Assembly: GCA_947453445.1 (NCBI GenBank) | Contig: CANGGP010000030.1 | Span: 1-38,543, forward strand | Length of the DNA: 38,543 bases | Reading direction: 5' to 3' | Origin: Sphingobacteriaceae bacterium | GTDB lineage: Bacteria; Bacteroidota; Bacteroidia; B-17B0; Aurantibacillaceae | The notes under the pieces: model-generated | Database searches by the model: none | What the model saw: the letters and a program-made list of their open reading frames with translations, nothing else | What the model was told of the DNA's origin: nothing | Part shown: one piece after another, positions 24,353 to 33,250 of the stretch | Position numbering within the stretch: the first letter of the stretch is position 1 | How the letters are laid out: the number at the start of each line of letters is the position of its first letter | Position numbers and translations under genes: made by a program

Positions 24353-25297
24353 TTATGTCCATAAATAAATTTTTAACAATAAACGTTGCAAGAAAAAGGT
24401 CATTTTATCAATTCTAAATATGAAATGATAAAGTTTCATTTTTTTTATCATGGCCAGTTTCACTACAAAGTCAATTCTATTCAACTTTAATAATGAAGCT
24501 GAAATGGCCTTTACATGATCCTTAATTCTATTCTGCAATTGTGGTTTTAAACCATAAGATTCAATCAAGATGGAATTTTTTGTAAGAACACTTAAACCAC
24601 ATATCTGCATTTTTAAAACATCTTTGCTGGCACTTTTAGAATGTGTACGAATTAAAGTTTTTGTGTTTTCTAAATCAAGGTATTTAAATACACATTGATG
24701 AAGTGCCATTCTTAACCACAAGTCCCAATCTTCATTATAAAATATCGCTTCATCAAAAAGCCCGGTAGTTTTTAAAACGTCTTTTCTAAAAACTGGGGAG
24801 CTAATAACCATCACATTGCCATTTAATAATTCTTTTACCAAAGGGGCACCTCCCCCATCTATACAAGTCATCCAAGGCTTATCTTCATGCTCATTACATT
24901 GATAAGCATAAAACAGTTTTTGCGGATTAGGATCTATAAAATACCGCATGCTGCTATACACCAAATCCACTTGAACATTATTGTTTAAATAAAGCATGGC
25001 CTGATTTAATTTATCTCGTTCAATTAAATCATCCGAATCTAAAAACAAAATAAATTCACCTATTGCCACTTTTAAACCCACGTTTCTCGCATAAGCGGGG
25101 CCGTAGTTTTCAACTAACAGAATGTACTTAAATCGACTGTCTATAAGGTATTTTTCACATACTTTTGTTGTATCGTCAGTTGAACTATTATCCACAACAA
25201 TGCATTCCCACAAGGTATTAGTTTGCGCCAAAACAGATTTCAAACAATCATCAATAAAGCGAGCATAGTTATATGTTGGAATAATTATTGAAACCAT
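24353..25297 (-). CDS. GT2 glycosyltransferase
   Basis: A 314-residue GT-A enzyme: MVSIIIPTYNYARFIDDCLKS, WECIVVDNSSTDDT, FILFLDSDDLIERDKL (DxD) and FYNEDWDLWLRMAL. The C terminus is basic and helical. It overlaps the upstream GT2 gene by 13 bases, so the two are surely co-translated from one transcript. Confidence 0.88.
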   Translation of the reverse strand: MVSIIIPTYNYARFIDDCLKSVLAQTNTLWECIVVDNSSTDDTTKVCEKYLIDSRFKYILLVENYGPAYARNVGLKVAIGEFILFLDSDDLIERDKLNQAMLYLNNNVQVDLVYSSMRYFIDPNPQKLFYAYQCNEHEDKPWMTCIDGGGAPLVKELLNGNVMVISSPVFRKDVLKTTGLFDEAIFYNEDWDLWLRMALHQCVFKYLDLENTKTLIRTHSKSASKDVLKMQICGLSVLTKNSILIESYGLKPQLQNRIKDHVKAISASLLKLNRIDFVVKLAMIKKMKLYHFIFRIDKMTFFLQRLLLKIYLWT

Positions 25298-26028
25298 TTC
25301 TTAATTCTTTGCAAACGATTTTTCAATACTATTTGCTTGTGAAATTTATTAATTTGTTTTTCGCTTAGATAAGAAAATTGAATTATTTTTCTTTCGGCTG
25401 CGATAATCTGTTTGTTTTTTTCATCAGAACTTATACCTTTTAAATCAAACACTGAAATAAATTCATCAATATAAAAACAACTTACTTTTTTTACAGTAAT
25501 CATTTTGAAGAAAAAATCATAGTCTGCACACACTTTGTAATTAGTATCATAAAAACCATATTCGCTAAACAATTGCCGACGTATAAACGAAACTGGATGC
25601 CACAGCGTGTCATTCATCATGTGCTCGAAACTTAAAACTTTTGGCATATAACCATCAAGAAATTGCTGTCCGTTATCAATTTTCATGTTTCCATAAATAA
25701 TGTCGAAATTACTTAAAAATGGCATCACTTTTTTTACGGTATTCATTTGGTAAAGGTAATCTCCGGAATTTAAAAACAAACAATAGGCTCCTCTTGCTTT
25801 TGCAATACCTTTATTTTGAGCGTCGTAAATGCCATTGTCTTTTTCTGATACCCAAACATCAATATATTTTTCATTTGCCTTAATCAGATCAACGCTGCCA
25901 TCAATTGATCCACCATCTATTATTATAAATTCAATTTCTTGATTAAGTTGCGGCACAACACTTTGAACGGTTTTTTTTAAACCATCGCAGTTATTGTAAT
26001 TAATGGTTATAATCGTTAGCTTTTTCAT
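25285..26028 (-). CDS. GT2 glycosyltransferase, WcaE-like (tandem copy 1)
   Basis: A 247-residue GT-A enzyme with MKKLTIITINYNNCDGLKKTVQSV, EFIIIDGGSIDGSVDLI, WVSEKDNGIYDAQNKGIAKARG and CLFLNSGDYLY. The SEKDNGIYDA and FLNSGD motifs are those of the WcaE/colanic-acid type of GT2. It is a paralog of the adjacent 26030 gene. Donor unknown. Confidence 0.87.
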   Translation of the reverse strand: MKKLTIITINYNNCDGLKKTVQSVVPQLNQEIEFIIIDGGSIDGSVDLIKANEKYIDVWVSEKDNGIYDAQNKGIAKARGAYCLFLNSGDYLYQMNTVKKVMPFLSNFDIIYGNMKIDNGQQFLDGYMPKVLSFEHMMNDTLWHPVSFIRRQLFSEYGFYDTNYKVCADYDFFFKMITVKKVSCFYIDEFISVFDLKGISSDEKNKQIIAAERKIIQFSYLSEKQINKFHKQIVLKNRLQRIKKWFQ

Positions 26029-26029
26029 T

Positions 26030-26860
26030 TTACTTTTTTAAGAAACGGTATATGCTAGTTCTTACAAAATAAATAAAACCAAAAAAATATTTGTATAAGC
26101 TGCTTTTTTTTGTTTTGTGATACAGCCAATACACTGTGCTGCTTTTAAAATCTTGACCCTCTTTCAGCAATTGAAAAACTCTTTCAGAAACATTCATTAA
26201 CCAGGCCCTATCATTTTCGGTCTTATTAATTTTTAAATAATCAGGATTGTTGCTCATGCCATCTTCTTTAAAAAAAGCGATAAAAAAAGGAATGTGCAAA
26301 TAGGAAGCGTTGTGCTTAAAAAAAACACGAATAAAAAATTCGTAATCACCTACCAATTTAAATCCCTCATTGTAGAATCCAAAATTATAAAATAGTTTTT
26401 TTGAAATAAAAGTTGCCTGATGATACAAACTGATATTCAAAAAGAAATCCAATGAAATTTGCTCATGGGAACTACAGTCTCTGATATGACCTAACTTGTC
26501 TTCAATTTTTATGTCACCGCTAATTATATCTAGGTCATTTAAATAAGGCGACATTTTCATCAAAACCTGCTCATCTATCAAACAATCACCTGAATTTAAA
26601 AACAGTAAATAATTTCCTTTAGCTGCTCTAATTCCTTTATTCATGGCCTCATAAATGCCGTTGTCTTTTTCTGAAATAGTATAGGCAAAATGAATTTTAT
26701 AGGCATCGATCACTTTTAAACTTTCGTCTTTAGAAGCGCCATCAATGATAATAAACTCGAAATTTTTAAATGTTTGATGAATGACACTTTTTACACTTGC
26801 TTCCAAACCAGAGGCATTATTGAGATTAATGGTGATGATGGATATGAGTGGCTCTGACAT
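26030..26860 (-). CDS. GT2 glycosyltransferase, WcaE-like (tandem copy 2)
   Basis: A 276-residue GT-A enzyme with PLISIITINLNNASGLEASV, FIIIDGASKDESLKVI, ISEKDNGIYEAMNKGIRAAKG and LLFLNSGDCLI. It shares the motif set of the next gene and, by eye, about the first 120 residues run in parallel. The stop is next to the ATG of the downstream copy (one base between). The C-terminal basic helix may bind membrane. Confidence 0.87.
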   Translation of the reverse strand: MSEPLISIITINLNNASGLEASVKSVIHQTFKNFEFIIIDGASKDESLKVIDAYKIHFAYTISEKDNGIYEAMNKGIRAAKGNYLLFLNSGDCLIDEQVLMKMSPYLNDLDIISGDIKIEDKLGHIRDCSSHEQISLDFFLNISLYHQATFISKKLFYNFGFYNEGFKLVGDYEFFIRVFFKHNASYLHIPFFIAFFKEDGMSNNPDYLKINKTENDRAWLMNVSERVFQLLKEGQDFKSSTVYWLYHKTKKSSLYKYFFGFIYFVRTSIYRFLKK

Positions 26861-26861
26861 T

Positions 26862-27956
26862 TTACACTAATGTTTGATACAATTTTAAAGTTTCTTGAGC
26901 ACATTTTTTCCAGGTAAACAGTGAGGCATTTAATTTACCGGCTTGTATTAAATTTTCAATACTTTGCTTATTATAAAGCATATCAAAGGCATTGATTAAT
27001 TCATCTCTATTTTCAGGATTAATAGTAAACGCAGCATTTCCGTAAACCTCCGGTAATGAACTGGTATTTGAAGAAATTACAGGGCAACCCAATGCCATCG
27101 CCTCTAATAAAGGCATACCAAAACCTTCGTAATTTGAAATATACACCAATGCCCTTGCCGATTTATATAAACTAATTAATAGATTGTCATTTCCCGATAT
27201 GAATTTTACTTTATCGCTAATTTGAAATTTATCAATAATCTTTTTCTCACTCAAGGTCATAGTGCCACCTCCAAAACATATCAAATCAAAATCTTGATTC
27301 ACTTTTTTTTGTTCAGCAAACACTTCAAGCAACACATTAAAATTCTTATACCAACCCCTGTTACCAACGTGTAGCAAAAATGGCTTAGGGTTTCGAAAGC
27401 TGTTTATTTCAGAATGCTGTGAGGCATTTACTCCATGATGCACCACGTAAACTTTATCCTTCACTTCAGGGTAAAAATACAACAAATCTTTTTTTGTGTT
27501 TTCTGAAACAGCAATTATTAAATCTGCTTCAAGAATGGCTTGTTTTTTTTGTGCAATTATGACTTGTTCATCTTCAAGATTATTGTTGAACAATTCATAA
27601 ATCATGTCGTGAATTGTAATCACTTTAGGGCAATTAACTTTGGTTCGGTTTGTATAGTAAGTTTCATGCAAAATATTACCCGTGCCTTTCTTGCAAAAAT
27701 ACTGAAGCAGCTTTTCATTGACCACCAGTTCTTTATTGATAAAACGGTTATAAAATACTTTACGTAAAAGTGGGTTGAAAGTTAAAGCGCATTGTTCTTG
27801 TTTTGCGTGTTCTAAATAATCGTTACCATGATAGGGTGCAATAATTTTAGCTTGAACATTTAATGCGTTTAACTCCTTTGCTAATTCAAGAAAATAACGT
27901 GATATGCCACCATAATGTTGTAAATAGTAAATCTGGTAATCAAAATATACTTTCAT
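26862..27956 (-). CDS. GT4 family glycosyltransferase (mannosyltransferase-like)
   Basis: A 364-residue GT-B enzyme: QIYYLQHYGGISRYFLELAKEL in the first domain, HETYYTNRTK and LIIAVSENTKKDLL, then LLHVGNRGWYKNFNVLLEVF, and the E-x7-E site EGFGMPLLEAMALGCPVISSN with GNAAFTINP. This plan is typical of mannosyl- or related sugar transferases of O-antigen clusters. Donor not proven. One base separates its stop from the ATG of the downstream GT2 gene. Confidence 0.9.
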   Translation of the reverse strand: MKVYFDYQIYYLQHYGGISRYFLELAKELNALNVQAKIIAPYHGNDYLEHAKQEQCALTFNPLLRKVFYNRFINKELVVNEKLLQYFCKKGTGNILHETYYTNRTKVNCPKVITIHDMIYELFNNNLEDEQVIIAQKKQAILEADLIIAVSENTKKDLLYFYPEVKDKVYVVHHGVNASQHSEINSFRNPKPFLLHVGNRGWYKNFNVLLEVFAEQKKVNQDFDLICFGGGTMTLSEKKIIDKFQISDKVKFISGNDNLLISLYKSARALVYISNYEGFGMPLLEAMALGCPVISSNTSSLPEVYGNAAFTINPENRDELINAFDMLYNKQSIENLIQAGKLNASLFTWKKCAQETLKLYQTLV

Positions 27957-27962
27957 TAAATA

Positions 27963-28772
27963 TTATTTATGTTCCAACCTTCTTATCATTTGAAAATCCT
28001 TTTCTAACAAAGATTCACGCTGAACATGAAAGTAAATTGGTCTTGTTCTTAATCCAAAAAAAATTGGTTTTGATTTGATATCCTTAAAAGCAAAATTTAT
28101 TTGTGCAGTTGTTAAGACCTTTGAACTAAACAAATGTAAATTTCTGTTTTTTGTATAGAAATGCCTTGAAAATTTTTTCGCTAAATATTCGAGTGACTGC
28201 TCGCTAAAAAAAGAAATGTGCTGCCCGGTTTCCTCAGCAATGTACCACCAGTTTTCAATGTCGTTTGATATTGGGGGAATTAACTCCGTTGAAAAAACAA
28301 CATTATCCGAAAATTCAAACAATGCTTCAATTTCTTTGAGTGGATCTGAGAAGTGTTCAAACACTTCAAAGGCTGTAACTAAATCAAATTTTTGTTGTTT
28401 TATATCTTCTATATCAAAATGCTTTGCAAACAAGTTTTCGCAATATACATCTTGCCGGTAAAAATTATAACCATGGTCGCGCATTAACCTTGTAAAAACC
28501 CCATAACCACCAGCATAATCCAACATAATTTTGGCTTCAGGAAAACAAGAGTCAATCAATTTTGGAATTTCATTTAACATGCGCATGTTCCGATTTAAAA
28601 GACCAATGTCTAAACTTGTGATGGCACTACTGTATGCTTCGTGCAACCAATTGACTTTATCAGTTTGCACAAAATGACATGAATTACATTGATGGTAATT
28701 AACCTTGTGCTTTTTGAGTACCGTTTTCTCAAAAATTATGACCGTTGGGGATTCGCAAATTTTACAATTCAT
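27963..28772 (-). CDS. Class I SAM-dependent methyltransferase with N-terminal Cys pairs
   Basis: The 269-residue protein starts with a likely zinc-binding unit, CKIC (C3, C6) and CNSC (C29, C32), as in methyltransferases with an N-terminal zinc ribbon. The SAM fold then shows MLDYAGGYGVFTRLMRDHG (motif I, about residues 77-95) and FDLVTAFEVFEHFSDPLKEIEALF. It probably O-methylates a sugar of the glycan, perhaps as a chain-end signal read by an ABC exporter, but that is inference. It lies next to the Wzt-like gene (7-base gap). Confidence 0.85.
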   Translation of the reverse strand: MNCKICESPTVIIFEKTVLKKHKVNYHQCNSCHFVQTDKVNWLHEAYSSAITSLDIGLLNRNMRMLNEIPKLIDSCFPEAKIMLDYAGGYGVFTRLMRDHGYNFYRQDVYCENLFAKHFDIEDIKQQKFDLVTAFEVFEHFSDPLKEIEALFEFSDNVVFSTELIPPISNDIENWWYIAEETGQHISFFSEQSLEYLAKKFSRHFYTKNRNLHLFSSKVLTTAQINFAFKDIKSKPIFFGLRTRPIYFHVQRESLLEKDFQMIRRLEHK

Positions 28773-28779
28773 GCTTCGT

Positions 28780-30015
28780 TTAATAATTCCATTTACAATT
28801 TACAAACACCAAACCTATATCACTATTATTATATTTATAAAACTCAGAACCATTATCATACACAGTAAAAGCGCAAACGTGTTGCTTCTCATCTATTAAT
28901 TGAATGTTCGGAATGTGAATGCCTAATGAAAAGTGAAAATTATTTGGAATTAAGGTATTTGGCGGCACTTGAAGATAAAATTTCCTTGTCTTAGCATTTT
29001 CAAACTTATCCGACACGATTATTTGTGAGGTAAAAATGCGCTTGTCATACACGTCGTAAAATTGCACACCCATCAACACATCATTTAAATATTTATTTTG
29101 TTGAATCTCTAGTTCGACCACAATCGATTCGTTGTGTGCAAAATTATTTGTCAACTCCCTCTTTGAATTCAACAGAGCAATGCCTTTAATAACGTATTCC
29201 TTTTTATCATTGTCATCATAAGTCAATGCATTGTTTTTATTGGCACCACCAGCATTAAAATATAAATTAATAATATCTTTTGCGTCGCCTTGATTTTCGA
29301 CCAAACCTTTTGATAATAAAATACCCTTATTGCACAAACTTGCAATTTGCCCCATGTTATGGCTCACAAACAGAATTGTTTTTCCTTCTTTCTGACTCAC
29401 GTTTTCCATCATGCCCAAACATTTTTTTTGAAATGCTGCATCGCCAACGGCCAGCACCTCATCAACAATTAAAATATCAGGATCAAGGTGTGCCGCTACA
29501 GCAAATGCTAGACGGACATACATACCGGAAGAATATTTTTTTACAGGTGTATCTAAAAACTGTTCTATTTCGCTAAATGCAACAATCTCATCAAACTTTG
29601 AATCAATTTCCCTTTTGCTCATGCCCAAAATAGAACCATTTAAATAAATATTTTCGCGACCACTTAAATCACCATGAAAGCCTGTTCCTACTTCGAGCAG
29701 ACTTGCCATTTTACCCGTATATTCAATTCGGCCAAAGCTTGGTTTTACGATTCGGCTCAACACCTTTAGTAAGGTAGATTTACCTGCTCCATTTCTACCA
29801 ATAATGCCAACCCTATCGCCACGTTTTATTTCAAAACTAATGTCTTTTAATGCCCAAAACTCTTCAGTTGTTTCATGCCCATGACCCTTAAATGAAGTTT
29901 TAATACTTCTAGTCAAATTGCCAACAAACGAATCACTTGCTTCTTGTTGTTTATGCAATAATTTATACTTCTTACTTACATTTTCAACCTTTATCGCAAT
30001 TTCACTCATAATCAT
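28780..30015 (-). CDS. wzt: Polysaccharide ABC transporter ATPase, Wzt-like
   Basis: The 411-residue ATPase has Walker A GRNGAGKST at 73-81, the signature YSSGMYVRLAFA at 161-172, Walker B ILIVDE at 181-186 and the SHNMGQI switch near 220. About 150 C-terminal residues beyond the ABC core (about 255-411) form a beta-rich extension, as in Wzt of O9a-type systems, where it binds the modified chain end. It should power export of lipid-linked polysaccharide with the permease upstream. ATG 30015 overlaps the permease stop by 4 bases; ATG 30009 is an alternative. Confidence 0.92.
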   Translation of the reverse strand: MIMSEIAIKVENVSKKYKLLHKQQEASDSFVGNLTRSIKTSFKGHGHETTEEFWALKDISFEIKRGDRVGIIGRNGAGKSTLLKVLSRIVKPSFGRIEYTGKMASLLEVGTGFHGDLSGRENIYLNGSILGMSKREIDSKFDEIVAFSEIEQFLDTPVKKYSSGMYVRLAFAVAAHLDPDILIVDEVLAVGDAAFQKKCLGMMENVSQKEGKTILFVSHNMGQIASLCNKGILLSKGLVENQGDAKDIINLYFNAGGANKNNALTYDDNDKKEYVIKGIALLNSKRELTNNFAHNESIVVELEIQQNKYLNDVLMGVQFYDVYDKRIFTSQIIVSDKFENAKTRKFYLQVPPNTLIPNNFHFSLGIHIPNIQLIDEKQHVCAFTVYDNGSEFYKYNNSDIGLVFVNCKWNY

Positions 30016-30842
30016 ATAAAGTCGGCAAAAGATTTTTCAAAGTTTAGAAAATAACGAATCGAGGCAAACAAGGTAAGAAGCGTAATACCGAAAGAAATTA
30101 CCATGTATGTAATGCTAAAGTTTTGAAAGCAACCATAAAAACAAAACTTAAAAGCATTGATAATAAAAACAAAGGGATTAATTTGATAAATGACTTTAAG
30201 AGCGTCTGGCATATGCAGGTTTAAAACAAATTCGGAACTTAAAAAAACCGGCGAGGCATAAAACAAAATTTGCAGCACAAATGGCAAGATAAATTTAACA
30301 TCTCTAAATTTAACCGAAGCCGTTGAAAATATCAAGCCTATTGAAAAAGAAAAAACAAGACCGTATAAAATCACCAAAGGCAGAAAAATAAAATGCCAGG
30401 TAGGCAAGCCTTTAAAAATAACAAACAATATAAAAAACAAAACAAAGGCTATTAAAAAATCAATAAAGCAAACAAGCAAGCTAGAAGCAGGCAAAATAAT
30501 TTTAGGAAAATAAACTTTGGTCAAAATGTTGGCATTACTGACTAAGGAATTACTTACATCGGATATGGCGGTAGATAAAAGTTGCCAAAATACCACACCC
30601 ATTGAAACCATCAAAAAATTATCGACAAAGTTGACTTTACGATCCATTAAAAAACTCAATGTTCCAAAAATAGCAATATTGATTAAGGGCCTAATAATTG
30701 ACCAACCAAAACCTACCCAAGTTTGTTTGTATCGCACAAAAACATCACGTAACGATAAGTATTTGAACAAACCGCCATAGCGCTTTAATTCCGATATATT
30801 AAGAAATGATTTATCTGTACTTGTAATGACTGTTTTCATCAA
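30012..30842 (-). CDS. wzm: Polysaccharide ABC transporter permease, Wzm-like
   Basis: A 276-residue ABC-2 type membrane protein with about six helices and the family landmark YLSLRDVFVRYKQTWVGFGWSIIRPLI in the N-terminal part. Later LPASSLLVCFIDFLIAFVLFF and LQILFYASPVFLSS are typical. It forms the transmembrane channel with the Wzt-like ATPase and carries lipid-linked glycan across the inner membrane. The start is ATG at 30842 or 30839. It heads a unit after a 141-base gap, the largest in the locus. Confidence 0.92.
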   Translation of the reverse strand: MMKTVITSTDKSFLNISELKRYGGLFKYLSLRDVFVRYKQTWVGFGWSIIRPLINIAIFGTLSFLMDRKVNFVDNFLMVSMGVVFWQLLSTAISDVSNSLVSNANILTKVYFPKIILPASSLLVCFIDFLIAFVLFFILFVIFKGLPTWHFIFLPLVILYGLVFSFSIGLIFSTASVKFRDVKFILPFVLQILFYASPVFLSSEFVLNLHMPDALKVIYQINPFVFIINAFKFCFYGCFQNFSITYMVISFGITLLTLFASIRYFLNFEKSFADFI

Positions 30843-30854
30843 TAAAATAAAGGG

Positions 30855-30862
30855 TAAATATA
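30855..30862 (-). promoter_or_regulatory. Candidate -7 box upstream of wzm
   Basis: TATATTTA on the minus strand matches TAnnTTTG except at the last base and lies 12 bases before the ATG at 30842, in the widest gap of the locus (30843-30983). It may start the wzm-wzt-glycosyltransferase unit. The rest of this gap holds no gene I can support. Confidence 0.3.
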
Positions 30863-30983
30863 CATTTATTTGGGCTTATTTTTATCCTGAAATGGATGCT
30901 TCATCAGCATTTAGTATGCGTTTTGAATGCCTGTTCAATTGCTTATAATCACCATTAAAATTAAAGAAAAACGCAAAATTGAC

Positions 30984-32072
30984 TTATTGTGTGAGCAAGG
31001 CTTGCTCATATTGTGCCACTATTTTATCCCAATAAAACTCGTCGCGAATTTTATTGTAGTTATTTTCAACATGTTTTGCGTTCACTGCATCCAATTTATT
31101 GGTATTATCTATAATCACCGATACCTCATGAACATTGGTAAAATAAAGCCCGTCTTCTTTTAAAATGTATTTATTAAACTCATTCAAATGCGCTGCAATT
31201 AAACTTCTACAACCCATGGCTTCTAGGAGTGAGGGATTAGTGCCACCCACTGAATGACCATGAAAATAAACATTTGAATAATATCTTAAATTATTAATAA
31301 TGCTTTCATCGTAAATAGAACCGGTAAAAACAATGCGTGGGTCTTTACTGAATTTGGCACTTAAATACTGACCAAATTTATTTTTAATATTGCCCACAAC
31401 AAAAAAGGGGTAAGTCGATTTTGATGCATGCACCCCATCGAGTATCATTTCAATATTATTTTCAGGCTCCATTCTTGCAATGAGCATATTATAGGCATAT
31501 GGCTCAGCTTTAAAGGGTATTAACACCGATTGATCAGCACCATCAAACAATTTTGCACCATAAGCAATATAAGTGCTATTTGCGTGGTATTTGTTTTTTA
31601 AATAATGCGCAATACCAATCGAATCAGCAATTAAAGCATCGCTTCTTTTCACTGCCCATTTTTCAGCCTTTAGCAAAAAACGTTGTACTGATTTTGAATA
31701 TTTACTGCGTTTCCACTCTAAACCATCCATGTTGGTCACAACCCGAGTGCTCGATTTAATCAAACCCATCCAAACCGAACTGCTGGTATATCCCAAATTT
31801 AAGATGACATCAAAATTTCGGTTACGAGAGTCTAAAATGCAGTTTAAATCATACACAAACTGCCCAATGGTACCCACCTTATGTTCAGGATCATATTGGT
31901 GCAAAATGTGAATCCCATTCCAAATTTCTTCTTGATTATCGTGGTTGCTGGAGCTGTATACATAAACTTCATGACCCTTCTTTACCAAACCCAAGGAAAG
32001 ATTCTCGGCAAGTTGTTCAAATCCGCCATAATTATTTGGAATGCCCCTAGTGCCCAAAATAGCGATTCTCAT
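30984..32072 (-). CDS. GT4 glycosyltransferase with DUF1972 N-terminal domain
   Basis: A 362-residue GT-B enzyme. The opening MRIAILGTRGIPNNYGGFEQ followed by ENLSLGLVKKGHEVYVY is the DUF1972 signature seen in rhamnosyl- and related transferases. The C-terminal site is HSVGGTNPSLLEAMGCRSLIAAH. It overlaps the upstream GT4 gene by 4 bases. Donor not known. Confidence 0.9.
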   Translation of the reverse strand: MRIAILGTRGIPNNYGGFEQLAENLSLGLVKKGHEVYVYSSSNHDNQEEIWNGIHILHQYDPEHKVGTIGQFVYDLNCILDSRNRNFDVILNLGYTSSSVWMGLIKSSTRVVTNMDGLEWKRSKYSKSVQRFLLKAEKWAVKRSDALIADSIGIAHYLKNKYHANSTYIAYGAKLFDGADQSVLIPFKAEPYAYNMLIARMEPENNIEMILDGVHASKSTYPFFVVGNIKNKFGQYLSAKFSKDPRIVFTGSIYDESIINNLRYYSNVYFHGHSVGGTNPSLLEAMGCRSLIAAHLNEFNKYILKEDGLYFTNVHEVSVIIDNTNKLDAVNAKHVENNYNKIRDEFYWDKIVAQYEQALLTQ

Positions 32073-33199
32073 AATTTATTTTTTACCAGCCGTTTATTCA
32101 CTTTATCAGCTTTACCAAGTAATACATTCAAACATCGCTGCTCAAATACTTGCACAGTAAAATTAGACTTAAAATAATTAAATCCCAAGTCACTCATTTT
32201 TAATCGTAATTCAGGCGAATGCATTAAAATTTCCATTTTTTCAGCCAATACTTCGGCCTTTAATTCATGCAACAAAACACCTCTGCCATTGCCTATTACA
32301 TCCGGTATTGCTCCAATTGCTGTGGCTACGCAAGGTACACCAAATTGCATGGCTTCTAACAACACCAAGCCAAATGTATCGTAATCACTCGGTAACAAAA
32401 ATACATCTGCTTGTTTAAATTCATTCAATTTTTCTTCACCATATTTAGGTCCTAACAAGGTCACATAATCCCTTAATTGATTTTTTTCGATCAAATTTTC
32501 CAGCATGGCATAACTTACATCACCCTCTGCACCTGCCACCCGAAGTTTAAATTGAAGCCCTTTGTTTTTTAAAATAACCAAAGCGTCCATAATCAATAAA
32601 ATGCCCTTACCCTTAATCAGATTAGATAGGTACAAAAATCCAGTGTTTGCTTTATTCACATGGTAATGATTCTCGAAGTTAACCTGCGGAATGCCATTTG
32701 GTAATATATCCACCTCTCCTTGGTAAATCCTCTCCACATCTTCAACCAATGCATCCGATAAACAAATCACCCGCGTATTTTTAAAAACAACACGGTAAAT
32801 TCCTTTGATCAATGACGATTTTTCTGAAGCTTTTTTAAAACCGTAAGTGTGTAAATGCAACAGTACCTTTTTACGCATTAGTTTAGCCGCCATCACCATC
32901 ACCGCATCTTTATAAAAGGCAAATCCAAAAGGAAAAATGGTGATATAAACAAAATCGTATCGTTTGCTCGCCAATTTAAAAACCAATTTCATTAAAATCT
33001 TTAAGGTCACAAAGTACTTGTAAAAGGCACTTTTTCTTAAATCTTTAATATCCTTGGTCGTGGCCAAGTTAATATAGTCGCAGTCAATTTGCGCATTAAT
33101 GATTTTACTCGAGCGGATAATTTCGTTCATTACCGACACACCATGCACCGGTGGCGGCAATTGCATCACAAACAATATTTTCTTTTTATGCAGTTCCAA
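32069..33199 (-). CDS. GT4 family glycosyltransferase
   Basis: A 376-residue GT-B enzyme with KKILFVMQLPPPVHGVSVMNEII, GFLYLSNLIKGKGILLIMDAL and DTFGLVLLEAMQFGVPCVATAIGAIPDV. The start is a TTG at 33199; a TAAATTTT box ends 5 bases upstream. The next in-frame ATG (residue 12) would cut the first strand, so TTG is kept. It ends with a Lys/Arg-rich tail (ADKVNKRLVKNKL). Confidence 0.87.
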   Translation of the reverse strand: MELHKKKILFVMQLPPPVHGVSVMNEIIRSSKIINAQIDCDYINLATTKDIKDLRKSAFYKYFVTLKILMKLVFKLASKRYDFVYITIFPFGFAFYKDAVMVMAAKLMRKKVLLHLHTYGFKKASEKSSLIKGIYRVVFKNTRVICLSDALVEDVERIYQGEVDILPNGIPQVNFENHYHVNKANTGFLYLSNLIKGKGILLIMDALVILKNKGLQFKLRVAGAEGDVSYAMLENLIEKNQLRDYVTLLGPKYGEEKLNEFKQADVFLLPSDYDTFGLVLLEAMQFGVPCVATAIGAIPDVIGNGRGVLLHELKAEVLAEKMEILMHSPELRLKMSDLGFNYFKSNFTVQVFEQRCLNVLLGKADKVNKRLVKNKL

Positions 33200-33250
33200 T
33201 GCCTAAAATTTATTTACTTCAAAAAAAATCATCATGTTTCATCATCTTGA

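Noticed and set aside
30992-31008. Inverted repeat TGAGCAA/TTGCTCA as a terminator
   Set aside because: It lies inside the last codons of the GT4 gene and no T-tract follows on the minus strand directly after the stem.
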